A stretch of DNA of 40,111 nt from Faecalicatena contorta. GTDB taxonomy: Bacteria > Bacillota > Clostridia > Lachnospirales > Lachnospiraceae. The notes under the pieces are model-generated. The model did not search any database and had not been told where the DNA came from. It worked only from the letters and a program-made list of their open reading frames with translations. The stretch is from contig NZ_JAFBIZ010000016.1 in the NCBI RefSeq assembly GCF_021531995.1, positions 1 through 40,111 of the forward strand, written 5' to 3'. The position numbers and the translations under genes were made by a program. Shown here one piece after another: positions 18,928 through 27,356 of this stretch. Positions within the stretch are counted from its first letter, which is position 1. Each line of letters starts with the position of its first letter.

Positions 18928-19629
18928 CTAATCCGCAGGATACACACCGTCAAGAACATCCAGATACTCCCGGCCAAATGTGTGAACGTAATCGGTGAGA
19001 GCAAGATCTATGATCTCCTGACCTTTCTGACCAAAGGAGTCCAGTAATGTCTTGCAGATGGTGTGTTTCAAATGTGCAGTGTGATAGTTGAAATCTTTCA
19101 TGCAGGAAGTTCCAAGCTCTTTTTTCTTGGCAGCGAGAGCATCCACTTCTTCAGAAGACAGAGGGTGTCCCCAGTCAAATTCGCAGCGTTCTCCGCCCCA
19201 GCTTAATGAGGTGGATGTCGGAGTACAGACGAAATCCTTTCGAAATCCCTGATATACTGCGTTGTCAACATTTACGCAGTAGTATTTTCCATAGTCGGTA
19301 ATATCATGCTTCTTCCAGGCTTCACACCAGGCGCATCTGGAAATATAGGTCTGCAGAGTGGGTTCGGTTCTCAACATGCCGAATTCCATTTGTCCGTCAT
19401 AGTCCGGCTTCCATTCGCCATAGGCCTGATTGGTCATCGTATTCAGTTCATCTCCGTGTGCCAGAGCATTTGCAGCCATTCTGGCACCACGTTCATTTCC
19501 GTAAGTGGTCATGCCTGCAAGTATGGCATCCTTTCCTTTTTCTCCGCACTCTTCGATTGCATGTTTTGCAAGAAATGCAAACATCATGGCGTGATGTTCT
19601 ATTTTACAGATAACAGGTTCATGAGTCAT
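18928..19629 (-). CDS. L-2-amino-thiazoline-4-carboxylate hydrolase family protein
   Basis: A 233-residue protein that matches, from memory of the family, the ATC hydrolase family (ring opening of 2-aminothiazoline-4-carboxylate to N-carbamoyl-cysteine). Conserved-looking parts are the Cys-containing SRCAWCEAWKKH, the middle TSTSLSWGGERCEFDW, and the C-terminal LALTDYVHTFG. Many genomes carry this family without a proven substrate. The ATG at 19629 is chosen because GGAGGG lies 6 bases before it; a longer open frame to 19779 is upstream of the site. It is probably cotranscribed with the M20 gene. Confidence 0.75.
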   Translation of the reverse strand: MTHEPVICKIEHHAMMFAFLAKHAIEECGEKGKDAILAGMTTYGNERGARMAANALAHGDELNTMTNQAYGEWKPDYDGQMEFGMLRTEPTLQTYISRCAWCEAWKKHDITDYGKYYCVNVDNAVYQGFRKDFVCTPTSTSLSWGGERCEFDWGHPLSSEEVDALAAKKKELGTSCMKDFNYHTAHLKHTICKTLLDSFGQKGQEIIDLALTDYVHTFGREYLDVLDGVYPAD

Positions 19630-19708
19630 ATGAAACCCTCCTCTCTTAGTGTAACGCAATAAAGTTAAACTGATTATACTACACTTTGCGAAAAAAAACA
19701 CAAAGAAT

Positions 19709-20251
19709 TCAGAAGATTGGATAAAATAGAGGAAGATTGGGTGGATAGCAGGTGAAGATAAAGAAAAGCAGTATTGCAATCATCCACAGGATACACACAT
19801 TGCTGTAAGGCAGAGGAGAGATATGACGGGCGGCATGTTTTGAAGTCAGAAGAAGAACATAAAAATAAGAAGCATAAACATGACTGATCAGGATACTTAC
19901 AAAGAAGATCAGAATGTCTGCAACAAGAAAATGCATTCCGAGAATACCGGTGTATGTATAGAATGCTGCGATTATAAATCCCATTCCACAGAGTACTGCA
20001 AGAAAACGGGAATAAAAAAATGCAGAGAAAGACTTTCGCCTATGCGCATATCGCCAGACGGACAGAAAAAGGAAAGGAAAGAATAAAAGCTTCGTATGTT
20101 CCCAGACGGATTCATTGATTGGGCAGAACAGAGCTACAAGGGCAGAATGTCCTGACAGATGGTAAAGAAAATGATTCAGAGTACCGAGTGCTGCGGTGAC
20201 AGCTATATAAGGCAATTCTTTTTTGTTATAATATTTTCGTAAATGATTCAT
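19709..20251 (-). CDS. DUF6512 family membrane protein
   Basis: A 180-residue integral membrane protein with about five membrane helices and a short Lys/Arg-rich N-terminus. The segment GTLNHFLYHLSG and the motif PINESVWEHTKLLFFP match the pattern I recall for DUF6512. Its function is unknown; the conserved Glu and His next to the membrane suggest binding of a metal or small ligand, which is inference. GGGGGAGG lies 7 bases before ATG 20251; the longer open frame to 20323 lies upstream of it. Confidence 0.8.
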   Translation of the reverse strand: MNHLRKYYNKKELPYIAVTAALGTLNHFLYHLSGHSALVALFCPINESVWEHTKLLFFPFLFLSVWRYAHRRKSFSAFFYSRFLAVLCGMGFIIAAFYTYTGILGMHFLVADILIFFVSILISHVYASYFYVLLLTSKHAARHISPLPYSNVCILWMIAILLFFIFTCYPPNLPLFYPIF

Positions 20252-20317
20252 ATATGTACCTCCCCCTCTAAATATATGAAAGAGAAGAAAAAAATATGAA
20301 AATATAATAAAAAACAC

Positions 20318-20346
20318 TTGCATTTTTGAAATTCATATTATATAAT
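20318..20346 (+). promoter_or_regulatory. tRNA-Lys promoter
   Basis: TTGCAT (20318-20323), 17 bases, then TATAAT (20341-20346), ending 41 bases before the tRNA. Confidence 0.75.
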
Positions 20347-20387
20347 AACACTTGTCGTTACGGAGAATGTAACTGAAAAGGGAATAT

Positions 20388-20460
20388 GCGCGATTAGCTC
20401 AGTTGGTAGAGCACCTGACTCTTAATCAGGGTGTCCAGGGTTCGAGCCCCTGATCGCGCA
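20388..20460 (+). tRNA. tRNA-Lys (anticodon CTT)
   Basis: A complete 73-base cloverleaf. Acceptor arms GCGCGAT and ATCGCGC with discriminator A; D stem GCTC/GAGC; anticodon stem CCTGA/TCAGG around loop CTCTTAA with CTT at 20421-20423, reading AAG (Lys); T stem CAGGG/CCCTG around TTCGAGC. The CCA end is not encoded. A terminator follows at once. Confidence 0.97.
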
Positions 20461-20463
20461 CTT

Positions 20464-20517
20464 AGGAATCACTGTTTTTGAAGACTTAGAGCTTCGGGGG
20501 CGGTGATTCCTTTTTTT
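20464..20517 (+). terminator. terminator after tRNA-Lys, in the leader of the DUF6282 gene
   Basis: AGGAATCAC (20464-20472) pairs with GTGATTCCT (20503-20511), with a smaller GAAG/CTTC stem inside, followed by a T7 run. It ends only about 20 bases before the next gene, so expression of that gene may depend on readthrough. Confidence 0.75.
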
Positions 20518-20539
20518 GCATAGAATATGGAGGAAACTT

Positions 20540-21412
20540 ATGGATATAGGAAAAGCGTTGATTCAGGGTTCGATAGATCTTCATGTACATGCCGGGCCGG
20601 ATATCGTTATGAGAAAATATACGGATGTTCAGCTTGCCCGGCAGTATCAGCAAGCCGGAATGTGCGGATATGTCAGTAAATGCCATCATGGAGATACCAG
20701 TGCGCGGGCGGCGGTTGTGGCGGAAATGGTTCCTTCTGTAAAGGTATATGGTGGAATTGTATTGAATGATGCCGTGGGAGGCCTGAATGAGGCTGCCGTA
20801 TATGCCTGTGGGAAAATGGGAGGAAAGATTGTCTGGTTCCCTACGGTGGATGCTTTTGGTGATGCGGAATATAAAAAGGATCATTCGAATGAAAATCTGG
20901 GCGGGGGAAATGAACAGCCTGGACGAAGAAGAAAGATCCGTATCCTGGATGAGAACCAGAAGCTGATACCGGAGGTTTATCCTGTATTGAGGCAGATTCA
21001 GGAGCAGGATATGATCCTTGCAACCGGGCATCTGTCCCCGACTGAAAGTCTGGCGCTTCTTAAGACAGCAGCATCCATGGGAGTCCGAAGGATGATTGTA
21101 AGTCATGTATCTTTTCCGATTACAAATGCGGATCTGAGTCTTCAGCAGGAGTATCTTGCATGTGGAGCCATGCTGGAACACTGTTTTTATACATCTTATT
21201 ACGGGCTGTGTTCCTGGGAAGAGATTCTGAAAAGCATACAAAAGGCAGGCACGAACAGGATTCTTCTTTCTTCGGATCTGGGACAGATAAAAAGCCCGGA
21301 TCCGGCAGAAGGCATGAAAATGTATGCCAAAAAGCTGTATGAATCCGGTCTGTCTGAAAAAGAGATCCGGCAGATGATGGTGAAAAATCCAGCGGAACTG
21401 CTGGGAATATGA
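20540..21412 (+). CDS. DUF6282 family metal-hydrolase-like protein
   Basis: A 290-residue protein resembling the phosphotriesterase/amidohydrolase barrel. Likely metal ligands are in DLHVHAGPD near the N-terminus, KCHHGDT, ATGHLSP, VSHVSFP, and the late Asp in LSSDLGQ. I recall these motifs in DUF6282, whose substrate is unknown. ATG 20540 is chosen because GGAGG lies close upstream; an in-frame ATG at 20516 lies inside the terminator. No separate promoter is evident between the tRNA terminator and this start. Confidence 0.8.
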   Translation: MDIGKALIQGSIDLHVHAGPDIVMRKYTDVQLARQYQQAGMCGYVSKCHHGDTSARAAVVAEMVPSVKVYGGIVLNDAVGGLNEAAVYACGKMGGKIVWFPTVDAFGDAEYKKDHSNENLGGGNEQPGRRRKIRILDENQKLIPEVYPVLRQIQEQDMILATGHLSPTESLALLKTAASMGVRRMIVSHVSFPITNADLSLQQEYLACGAMLEHCFYTSYYGLCSWEEILKSIQKAGTNRILLSSDLGQIKSPDPAEGMKMYAKKLYESGLSEKEIRQMMVKNPAELLGI

Positions 21413-21436
21413 TTAAAACCGTGCAGGATTGCCACC

Positions 21437-21465
21437 TTGTAATTACAAATGGATGGTGATATACT
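21437..21465 (+). promoter_or_regulatory. promoter of the ROK regulator
   Basis: TTGTAA (21437-21442) and TATACT (21460-21465) are 17 bases apart, with TGA just before the -10 (extended type). Transcription should begin near 21472, at the edge of the palindrome at 21474-21488. Confidence 0.65.
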
Positions 21466-21473
21466 AAAAAAAA

Positions 21474-21488
21474 CACTTTAATAAAGTG
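21474..21488. promoter_or_regulatory. probable ROK operator, autoregulatory
   Basis: CACTTTA-A-TAAAGTG is a perfect 15-base dyad at the predicted transcription start of the ROK gene. Its core TTTAATAAA recurs twice at 22842-22865 before the dehydrogenase gene. Confidence 0.5.
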
Positions 21489-21503
21489 GTGTCCGGAAGG
21501 AGT

Positions 21504-22631
21504 ATGGCAAAAGTGAAGAATACAAATATGGAGGTAAAGAGGAAAAACCGAAATCGAATCTATCGTTATGTGCGTAAGTGTAAGGTGGTGTCGAATCCGG
21601 ATATTGCATATGAATTAAAACTGAGCCTCCCGACAGTAACTCAGAATACGAAAGAATTGATAGAAATGGGCTTGATTGTAGAGCGAGGAGAACTGGAATC
21701 TACCGGGGGAAGAAAGGCAAAGGCTCTGTCAATTGAGGAAAATTCCAGGCTTGCAGTCGGTCTTGATATTACCAGGAATCACATTGGATTATTGTTGACG
21801 AACCTTAAGGGGGAGATCCTGAATTATGAACGGATATATGATCCATTTGATAAAAGTGAAGCTTATTTTCACGGTGTAAATACACAATTAGAAGAATTTC
21901 TTGAGAAAAGCCGTGCGGAGAAGGAAAGAATACTGGGAATTGGTATTTCGTTCCCGGGAATTGTAGATCTGAGGAAGGAGGCAATCACCAATTCTCACGC
22001 ACTGGACGTGAAGACATTGTCGTTTCGGGAGGTGGAACGATATTTTCCATATCCGTGCTTCTTTTTGAATGATGCGAATGCCGGGGCATATGCGGAAGGG
22101 ATTCAGGCAGAAGAAAAGAGGTGTTTTTTCTATCTGTCCCTCAGCAATACGGTAGGAGGTGCATTGTACAGTGATGACCGTCTTGTCTACGGAGATGAGT
22201 TTCGCTGCGGTGAGGTTGGCCACATGACGATCGTTCCAGATGGAATTCCCTGCTACTGTGGGAAGGCGGGATGTCTGGATTCTTATTGTTCTGCAAAGAG
22301 GCTGAATGAAATTGCGGGAGAAAAGCTGGGAGATTTTTTTGTCGGTCTGGAGCAGGGCAGACAGGAATATATAGGTGTGTGGGAACGATATACCGATTAT
22401 CTGGCAATCGCAGTCAATAATCTTCATATGGTATTTGATTATGACATTGTTCTGGGGGGATATGTGGGAAGTTATCTGGAAGATCATATTCTGGAGATAC
22501 GAAAAAAGGTGGCAGACAGGAATACGTTTTCAGAGGATGGACGGTTTGTAAAAGTATGTAATTATAAAACAGGGGCGGCGGCACTTGGAGCTGCGTTGTA
22601 TGTAATAGAAACGTTTATTGAACAGATATAA
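21504..22631 (+). CDS. ROK family transcriptional repressor (NagC/XylR type)
   Basis: A 375-residue sugar-responsive regulator. Residues 10-75 form a winged helix-turn-helix (DIAYELKLSLPTVTQNTKEL); the rest is a ROK sugar-kinase-like fold with GIGISFPGIVD and the zinc motif GHM...CYCGKAGCLDSYC. It probably represses itself and the downstream dehydrogenase/symporter pair and is released by a sugar or polyol. The start is unsure: AAGGAG (21497-21502) is 1 base before ATG 21504 and 10 before GTG 21513. Its own promoter separates it from the DUF6282 gene. Confidence 0.9.
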   Translation: MAKVKNTNMEVKRKNRNRIYRYVRKCKVVSNPDIAYELKLSLPTVTQNTKELIEMGLIVERGELESTGGRKAKALSIEENSRLAVGLDITRNHIGLLLTNLKGEILNYERIYDPFDKSEAYFHGVNTQLEEFLEKSRAEKERILGIGISFPGIVDLRKEAITNSHALDVKTLSFREVERYFPYPCFFLNDANAGAYAEGIQAEEKRCFFYLSLSNTVGGALYSDDRLVYGDEFRCGEVGHMTIVPDGIPCYCGKAGCLDSYCSAKRLNEIAGEKLGDFFVGLEQGRQEYIGVWERYTDYLAIAVNNLHMVFDYDIVLGGYVGSYLEDHILEIRKKVADRNTFSEDGRFVKVCNYKTGAAALGAALYVIETFIEQI

Positions 22632-22648
22632 TGGAATATAGAATACAG

Positions 22649-22701
22649 AGACTGGAGTAAGACAGGGATGTATAATCCCGATCTTGTTCCAGTCTTTTTT
22701 T
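22649..22701 (+). terminator. terminator after the ROK gene
   Basis: A 20-base imperfect stem, AGACTGGA on the left and TCCAGTCT on the right, closes a loop near 22670 and is followed by T7. Confidence 0.82.
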
Positions 22702-22794
22702 ATTTCACGAAACTTGTTTTTGGTAAAATGCACAAAAACAGGGGGGATAAAATAGTGAGTATCGACAAAAAACAGAATGTAACAATACTTTTGG

Positions 22795-22823
22795 TTGACA
22801 AATGTTGATTCAAAAACTAATAT
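22795..22823 (+). promoter_or_regulatory. promoter of the dehydrogenase-symporter operon
   Basis: A perfect TTGACA (22795-22800), 17 bases, then TAATAT (22818-22823). The region 22709-22794 before it is AT-rich and shows no gene. Confidence 0.7.
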
Positions 22824-22841
22824 AAAGATACATAATAAAAC

Positions 22842-22865
22842 TATTTAATAAAGTATTTAATAAAA
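22842..22865 (+). promoter_or_regulatory. tandem TTTAATAAA operator for the ROK repressor
   Basis: Two direct 12-base copies, TATTTAATAAAG and TATTTAATAAAA, lie just downstream of the predicted transcription start and before the ribosome site. They share the TTTAATAAA core with the palindrome at the ROK promoter, so repressor binding here would block transcription. Confidence 0.5.
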
Positions 22866-22890
22866 AGAAAGGATACAGGAGGAAAGAAAA

Positions 22891-23940
22891 GTGGAAGGTA
22901 AGATGAAGGTTGCAGTTATGAACGGGATTGGAAAAATGGGATTTGAAGAAAGGGATATCCCGAAGCCGAAAGCAGATGAAGTGCTGGTAAAATTGGAATA
23001 TGTCGGTATCTGTGGTTCGGATCTGCATTATTACGAAACGGGAGCAATCGGAGATTATGTAGTAAAGCCACCGTTTGTGCTCGGACATGAACCGGGTGGG
23101 ACAGTCGTAGAAGTTGGAGAGAATGTCAGCCATCTGAAGATCGGAGACAGAGTTGCGCTGGAACCCGGAAAAACATGTGGTCACTGTGAATTCTGCAAAC
23201 AGGGAAAATACAATCTGTGTCCGGATGTTGTGTTCTTTGCAACACCTCCGGTAGATGGGGTGTTCCAGGAGTATGTAGCGCATGAGGCAGATCTTTGCTT
23301 TAAGCTGCCGGAAAATGTAAGCACGCTGGAAGGTGCACTGATTGAGCCGCTGGCAGTCGGTTTTCATGCGGCAATCCAGGGAGATGCCCATCTGGGACAG
23401 AAAGCTGTCGTAATGGGAGCCGGGTGTATCGGTCTGGTATCAATGATGGCTTTGAAGGCAAGAGGAGTATCGGAAGTTTATGTCGTTGATGTGATGCAGA
23501 AACGTCTGGAGAAAGCAATGGAGCTGGGAGCTTCCGGAGTGATCAATGGAGCAAAGGAAGATGTGCTTGAGCGAGTGCGCCGGTTGACAGACGGAAAAGG
23601 CATGGATCTTGTGATTGAGACGGCCGGCACGGAGATTACGACCAGACAGGCAATTCACATGGCAAAAAAGGGTTCCAATATTGTTCTGGTCGGGTACAGT
23701 AAATCAGGTGAAATGACACTTCCTATGAGTCTGGTGTTAGATAAAGAGCTTACATTTAAGACGGTATTCCGTTATCGCCATATTTATCCGATGGCGATCG
23801 ATGCGGTAGCATCCGGAAAAGTTAATTTAAAAGGGATCGTTACAGATATTTTCCCGTTGGATGAAGTACAGAAGGCGATGGATTACAGTGTGAATAATAA
23901 GGCAGATATTGTAAAAGCAGTGATTCAGATAGCAGAATAA
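22891..23940 (+). CDS. zinc-dependent polyol dehydrogenase (sorbitol/xylitol type)
   Basis: A 349-residue medium-chain dehydrogenase. The catalytic zinc Cys is in [11 protein letters not shown], with GHEPGG downstream; the structural zinc cysteines are in [16 protein letters not shown]; the cofactor fold is [14 protein letters not shown] followed by Asp in YVVDVM, which favours NAD+ over NADP+. The style is that of sorbitol/xylitol (L-iditol) dehydrogenases; the exact polyol is inferred. AGGAGG lies 8 bases before the GTG at 22891; an ATG at 22903 is an alternative. First gene of an operon with a GPH symporter. Confidence 0.9.
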   Translation: MEGKMKVAVMNGIGKMGFEERDIPKPKADEVLVKLEYVGICGSDLHYYETGAIGDYVVKPPFVLGHEPGGTVVEVGENVSHLKIGDRVALEPGKTCGHCEFCKQGKYNLCPDVVFFATPPVDGVFQEYVAHEADLCFKLPENVSTLEGALIEPLAVGFHAAIQGDAHLGQKAVVMGAGCIGLVSMMALKARGVSEVYVVDVMQKRLEKAMELGASGVINGAKEDVLERVRRLTDGKGMDLVIETAGTEITTRQAIHMAKKGSNIVLVGYSKSGEMTLPMSLVLDKELTFKTVFRYRHIYPMAIDAVASGKVNLKGIVTDIFPLDEVQKAMDYSVNNKADIVKAVIQIAE

Positions 23941-23984
23941 AAAGATGGATTTTAAACAGTAATTACGATGGAGGCAGGGATGTC

Positions 23985-25352
23985 ATGGAGAATAAAGAGA
24001 CGAATATAAAAGTACCCTTGATCAGTAAGGTTGCATATGGTATGGGTGACGTGGGCTGTAATTTCAGCTGGATGTTTGTTGGAAACTTTTTGATGATTTT
24101 TTATACAGATGTATTTGGAATCAGTATGAGTGCGGTTGCGGCGCTGATGCTGTTCTCAAGATTCTGGGATGCCATTAATGATCCGGTGATCGGTGCATTG
24201 AGCGACAAGACGCATACCAGATGGGGACGATACCGGCCATGGCTTCTCATTGGGGCTCCTCTTACAGCTCTGGTTCTGATGCTGTCCTTCTGGGCACATC
24301 CGGAATGGTCATCCACTGCCAAGATTGTGTATATGGCAGTTACATATTGTATTCTGGTTCTGGGATATACCTGTGTCAATATTCCTTATGGAACCTTATG
24401 TGGAGCGATGACACAGAACATAGAAGAGCGTGCGAAGATCAATACATTTCGCTCCGTCAGTGCCATGATTGCAATCGGAATCATTAATATCGTTACAGTT
24501 CCTCTGATTGCGGCACTGGGAAATGGCAATGATAAAAGAGGGTATCTTCTGGTGGCGGTCATCTATGGATGTATCTTTGCGGCATGTCATATTTTCTGCT
24601 TTGCAAAAACAAAAGAGACGGTCGAGATACCGGAAAAACAGAAGATTTCCCTGAAAGTACAGCTGGCTGCAGTGATGAAGAACAGACCATATCTGATCGC
24701 TGTTGCAGGACAGTTCCTGTTTGGTGTGACTCTTTATGGAAGAAATGCAGATGCTCTGTATTATTTTACCTATGTGGAAGGCAGCAAAGCATTATTCAGT
24801 ACGTATTCACTGTGCATCATCATTCCTTCCATTATCGGAGCAGCGTGCTTTCCTCCGCTGTTTAAACTGACAAATAACAAAGGTCGTGCAGCGTCTGTAT
24901 TTGCCCTGTTGACCGGGATCAGTATGTTTATTATGTATTTCTTTAGTGCAGGAAGTTCGCCGATACCGTTTTATGTGTTCTCCTGTCTGGCGCAGTTTTT
25001 CTTTTCTGGATTTAATACGGCCATCTATGCGATCATTCCGGACTGTGTTGAATATGGTGAATGGAAAACCGGTCTGCGAAATGACGGATTTCAGTATGCA
25101 TTTATCTCCCTTGGAAATAAAGTGGGAATGGCAATAGGAACTTCCGTCCTGGCAGCAGCGCTTGGGGCATGTGGATATGTCGCTAATGTTCAGCAAAATG
25201 ATACGGTTCTGGCAGTTATGAAGCATTCTTTCACGACGATCCCGGGAATCCTGTGGATGTTCACCGCACTGGTGTTATTCTTCTATCGCCTGAACCGGAA
25301 GTCGTATAATAACATTGTCAAAGAAATTCAGGAGAGAAAGTCAGGGCATTAA
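23985..25352 (+). CDS. GPH family sugar:cation symporter
   Basis: A 455-residue protein with about 12 membrane helices of the glycoside-pentoside-hexuronide family (MelB/UidB relatives). Family features are the N-terminal YGMGDVGCNFSW, the loop RFWDAINDPVIGALSDKTHTRWGRYRPW and the late PDCVEYGEWKTG. It probably brings in the substrate of the dehydrogenase 44 bases upstream, which is inference from context. Its 3' end overlaps the convergent coiled-coil gene by 12 bases, and no terminator separates them. Confidence 0.93.
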   Translation: MENKETNIKVPLISKVAYGMGDVGCNFSWMFVGNFLMIFYTDVFGISMSAVAALMLFSRFWDAINDPVIGALSDKTHTRWGRYRPWLLIGAPLTALVLMLSFWAHPEWSSTAKIVYMAVTYCILVLGYTCVNIPYGTLCGAMTQNIEERAKINTFRSVSAMIAIGIINIVTVPLIAALGNGNDKRGYLLVAVIYGCIFAACHIFCFAKTKETVEIPEKQKISLKVQLAAVMKNRPYLIAVAGQFLFGVTLYGRNADALYYFTYVEGSKALFSTYSLCIIIPSIIGAACFPPLFKLTNNKGRAASVFALLTGISMFIMYFFSAGSSPIPFYVFSCLAQFFFSGFNTAIYAIIPDCVEYGEWKTGLRNDGFQYAFISLGNKVGMAIGTSVLAAALGACGYVANVQQNDTVLAVMKHSFTTIPGILWMFTALVLFFYRLNRKSYNNIVKEIQERKSGH

Positions 25353-25658
25353 AGCCTGCAGAGCGTGACTTTCAGTTTCTATCCGGGCCTTTAATTCAAA
25401 GATCAGGCGGCATTGCTGCCTGATGTCCAGGGCCCGTTCTTCACATTGCTTTCTAATGCGCTTCAGACGATCGGCATACAACATGACACTGCGGTCTTCC
25501 ATATCTTTTCCCTTCAGCATGGATTCTTCAAGAACAGCTTTCTGGTACATGTTTTCGACAGTTTCCAGCTGCTTCAGTAATTCCGGGATCTTTTTCAGAT
25601 ATTCATTATATATTTCAATGCGGTGAAGTTCTTCCTGTGTATTCAGCAATAAGTCCAT
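25341..25658 (-). CDS. small coiled-coil protein, unrecognised
   Basis: A 105-residue, mostly helical, charged protein with heptad-like hydrophobics (YLKKIPELLKQLETVENMY and IRKQCEERALDIRQQ). I do not recognise a family. GGAGG lies 5 bases before ATG 25658, and a minus-strand TATACT (25687-25692) could be its -10. It is divergent from the SOS-controlled polymerase and about 80 bases from the nearest LexA box, so damage control is possible but not shown. Translation runs 12 bases into the end of the convergent symporter gene. Confidence 0.7.
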   Translation of the reverse strand: MDLLLNTQEELHRIEIYNEYLKKIPELLKQLETVENMYQKAVLEESMLKGKDMEDRSVMLYADRLKRIRKQCEERALDIRQQCRLIFELKARIETESHALQALMP

Positions 25659-25739
25659 ATGATCCTCCATATTTTTTGTTTTTTTCAGTATAGCGCAAAA
25701 GCTGGTCTTATGTACAGAGATATTCCATATATTTTCCAC

Positions 25740-25794
25740 TTGAAAAACGAACATAAGTTCGATATAATTGAAATGAAAAACGAACATAAGTTCG
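25740..25794 (+). promoter_or_regulatory. SOS promoter with two LexA boxes
   Basis: TTGAAA (25740-25745), 17 bases, then TATAAT (25763-25768). A CGAACATAAGTTCG box fills the spacer (25748-25761) and an identical box lies at 25781-25794, 33 bases on. These fit the Gram-positive LexA (DinR) pattern CGAAC-N4-GTTCG. Each box is part of a 22-base direct repeat (25741-25762, 25774-25795). Confidence 0.85.
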
Positions 25795-25811
25795 AAAAAA
25801 GAAGGGGTATA

Positions 25812-27338
25812 ATGGAAACAAACAGGGTCTATATAGCGATTGATTTGAAATCTTTTTATGCGTCTGTGGAATGTGTAGAGCGAGGGCGTAATCCGTTGAC
25901 AACCCATCTTGTAGTGGCGGATAAGAGCCGCACAGAGAAAACGATCTGCCTTGCAGTATCCCCTTCTTTGAAAGCCTACGGGATTCCGGGAAGGGCAAGG
26001 CTGTTTGAAGTTGTACAGAAGGTAAAGGAGATCAATGCAAGACGAAGGTGCGGGATTTCAGGTGGAGTGTTTCAGGGAGTGTCGGATGATGTGCAGGAGT
26101 TGGAAACGTCACCGGCTCTTGCAGTGGATTATATTGTGGCTCCTCCGCAGATGGCACTTTATATGACATACAGTGCGCGTATTTACGATATTTATCTGAA
26201 ATATGTGGCGCCGGAGGATATTCATGTATATTCCATTGATGAGGTGTTCATGGATGTGACGAATTATCTGGGGACTTATCGGATGTCAGCCAGGGAGCTT
26301 GTGCAGAGGATCATACATGATATACTGGCGTCAACAGGGATTACAGCAACGGCAGGGATTGGAACGAATCTGTATCTGAGCAAGGTTGCCATGGATATTG
26401 TGGCGAAGCGTATTGAACCGGATCAGAATGGAGTGAGGATTGCGGAGCTGGATGAGATGTCATACAGGGAGCTTTTGTGGTCGCACAGGCCGCTTACGGA
26501 TTTCTGGAGAGTGGGGAAGGGATACGCAAAGAAGCTGGAAGAGCGTGGCCTGTATACGATGGGAGATGTAGCAAGATGTTCCATTGGCAGGCCATCGGAA
26601 TATTATAATGAAGATCTGTTATATCAGACCTTTGGTGTGAATGCGGAACTGTTGATTGATCATGCCTGGGGATGGGAACCCTGTACCATTGCGGACGTCA
26701 AGGCATACCAGCCGGAGAATAACAGTGTGGGATCCGGGCAGGTTCTGCAGCGGCCTTACGATTATGAGAAAGCTCGATTAATCGTGCGAGAGATGACAGA
26801 TCTGCTGGTGCTGGATCTGGTAGACAGGCGTCTGGTAACGGATCAGATTGTGTTGACAGTCGGATATGATATTGAGAATTTGAATACGGAAAAGAAGAAA
26901 AAAGCGTACCGGGGGAAGGTGAAGACGGATCATTACGGAAGAACGGTACCGAAGCATGCACATGGAACAGTGAATCTGGACAGTCATACTTCATCTACAA
27001 GAGTGATCATGGATGCAGTCATACCTCTGTATGAGAGAATTGTCGACAGGAAACTTCTGGTGAGAAGAATATATCTTACGGCGAATCATGTGATAGATGA
27101 AGCTCTTGCGGGTGAAAAAGAAACCTATGAGCAGTTGAATCTTTTTACAGATTATATGGGACAGCGGGAAAAAAGAGCGGAAGAGGAGAAAGCGCTTGAG
27201 AAAGAAAGGAAGATGCAGGAAACGGTGCTTTATATAAAAAAGCGATTCGGAAAGAATGCGATTCTGAAGGGAATGAACCTAGAAGAAGGCGCCATGACAA
27301 TTGAAAGAAATAACCAGATCGGCGGTCATAAAGCGTGA
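25812..27338 (+). CDS. Y-family translesion DNA polymerase (UmuC/UvrX type)
   Basis: A 508-residue Y-family polymerase that copies past damaged bases. Active-site acids are seen in AIDLKSFYASVE and YSIDEVFMDVT; the helix-hairpin-helix region is near DFWRVGKGYAKKLEERG; a clamp-binding motif QLNLF lies near residues 441-445. The order with a YolD-like gene next matches UvrX/YqjW-type SOS units in Firmicutes. ATG 25812 is chosen because GAAGGGG lies upstream and the longer open frame crosses the promoter and LexA boxes. It is probably cotranscribed with the YolD gene 18 bases on. Confidence 0.95.
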   Translation: METNRVYIAIDLKSFYASVECVERGRNPLTTHLVVADKSRTEKTICLAVSPSLKAYGIPGRARLFEVVQKVKEINARRRCGISGGVFQGVSDDVQELETSPALAVDYIVAPPQMALYMTYSARIYDIYLKYVAPEDIHVYSIDEVFMDVTNYLGTYRMSARELVQRIIHDILASTGITATAGIGTNLYLSKVAMDIVAKRIEPDQNGVRIAELDEMSYRELLWSHRPLTDFWRVGKGYAKKLEERGLYTMGDVARCSIGRPSEYYNEDLLYQTFGVNAELLIDHAWGWEPCTIADVKAYQPENNSVGSGQVLQRPYDYEKARLIVREMTDLLVLDLVDRRLVTDQIVLTVGYDIENLNTEKKKKAYRGKVKTDHYGRTVPKHAHGTVNLDSHTSSTRVIMDAVIPLYERIVDRKLLVRRIYLTANHVIDEALAGEKETYEQLNLFTDYMGQREKRAEEEKALEKERKMQETVLYIKKRFGKNAILKGMNLEEGAMTIERNNQIGGHKA

Positions 27339-27356
27339 TGACAGGAGAAAAAGGAT

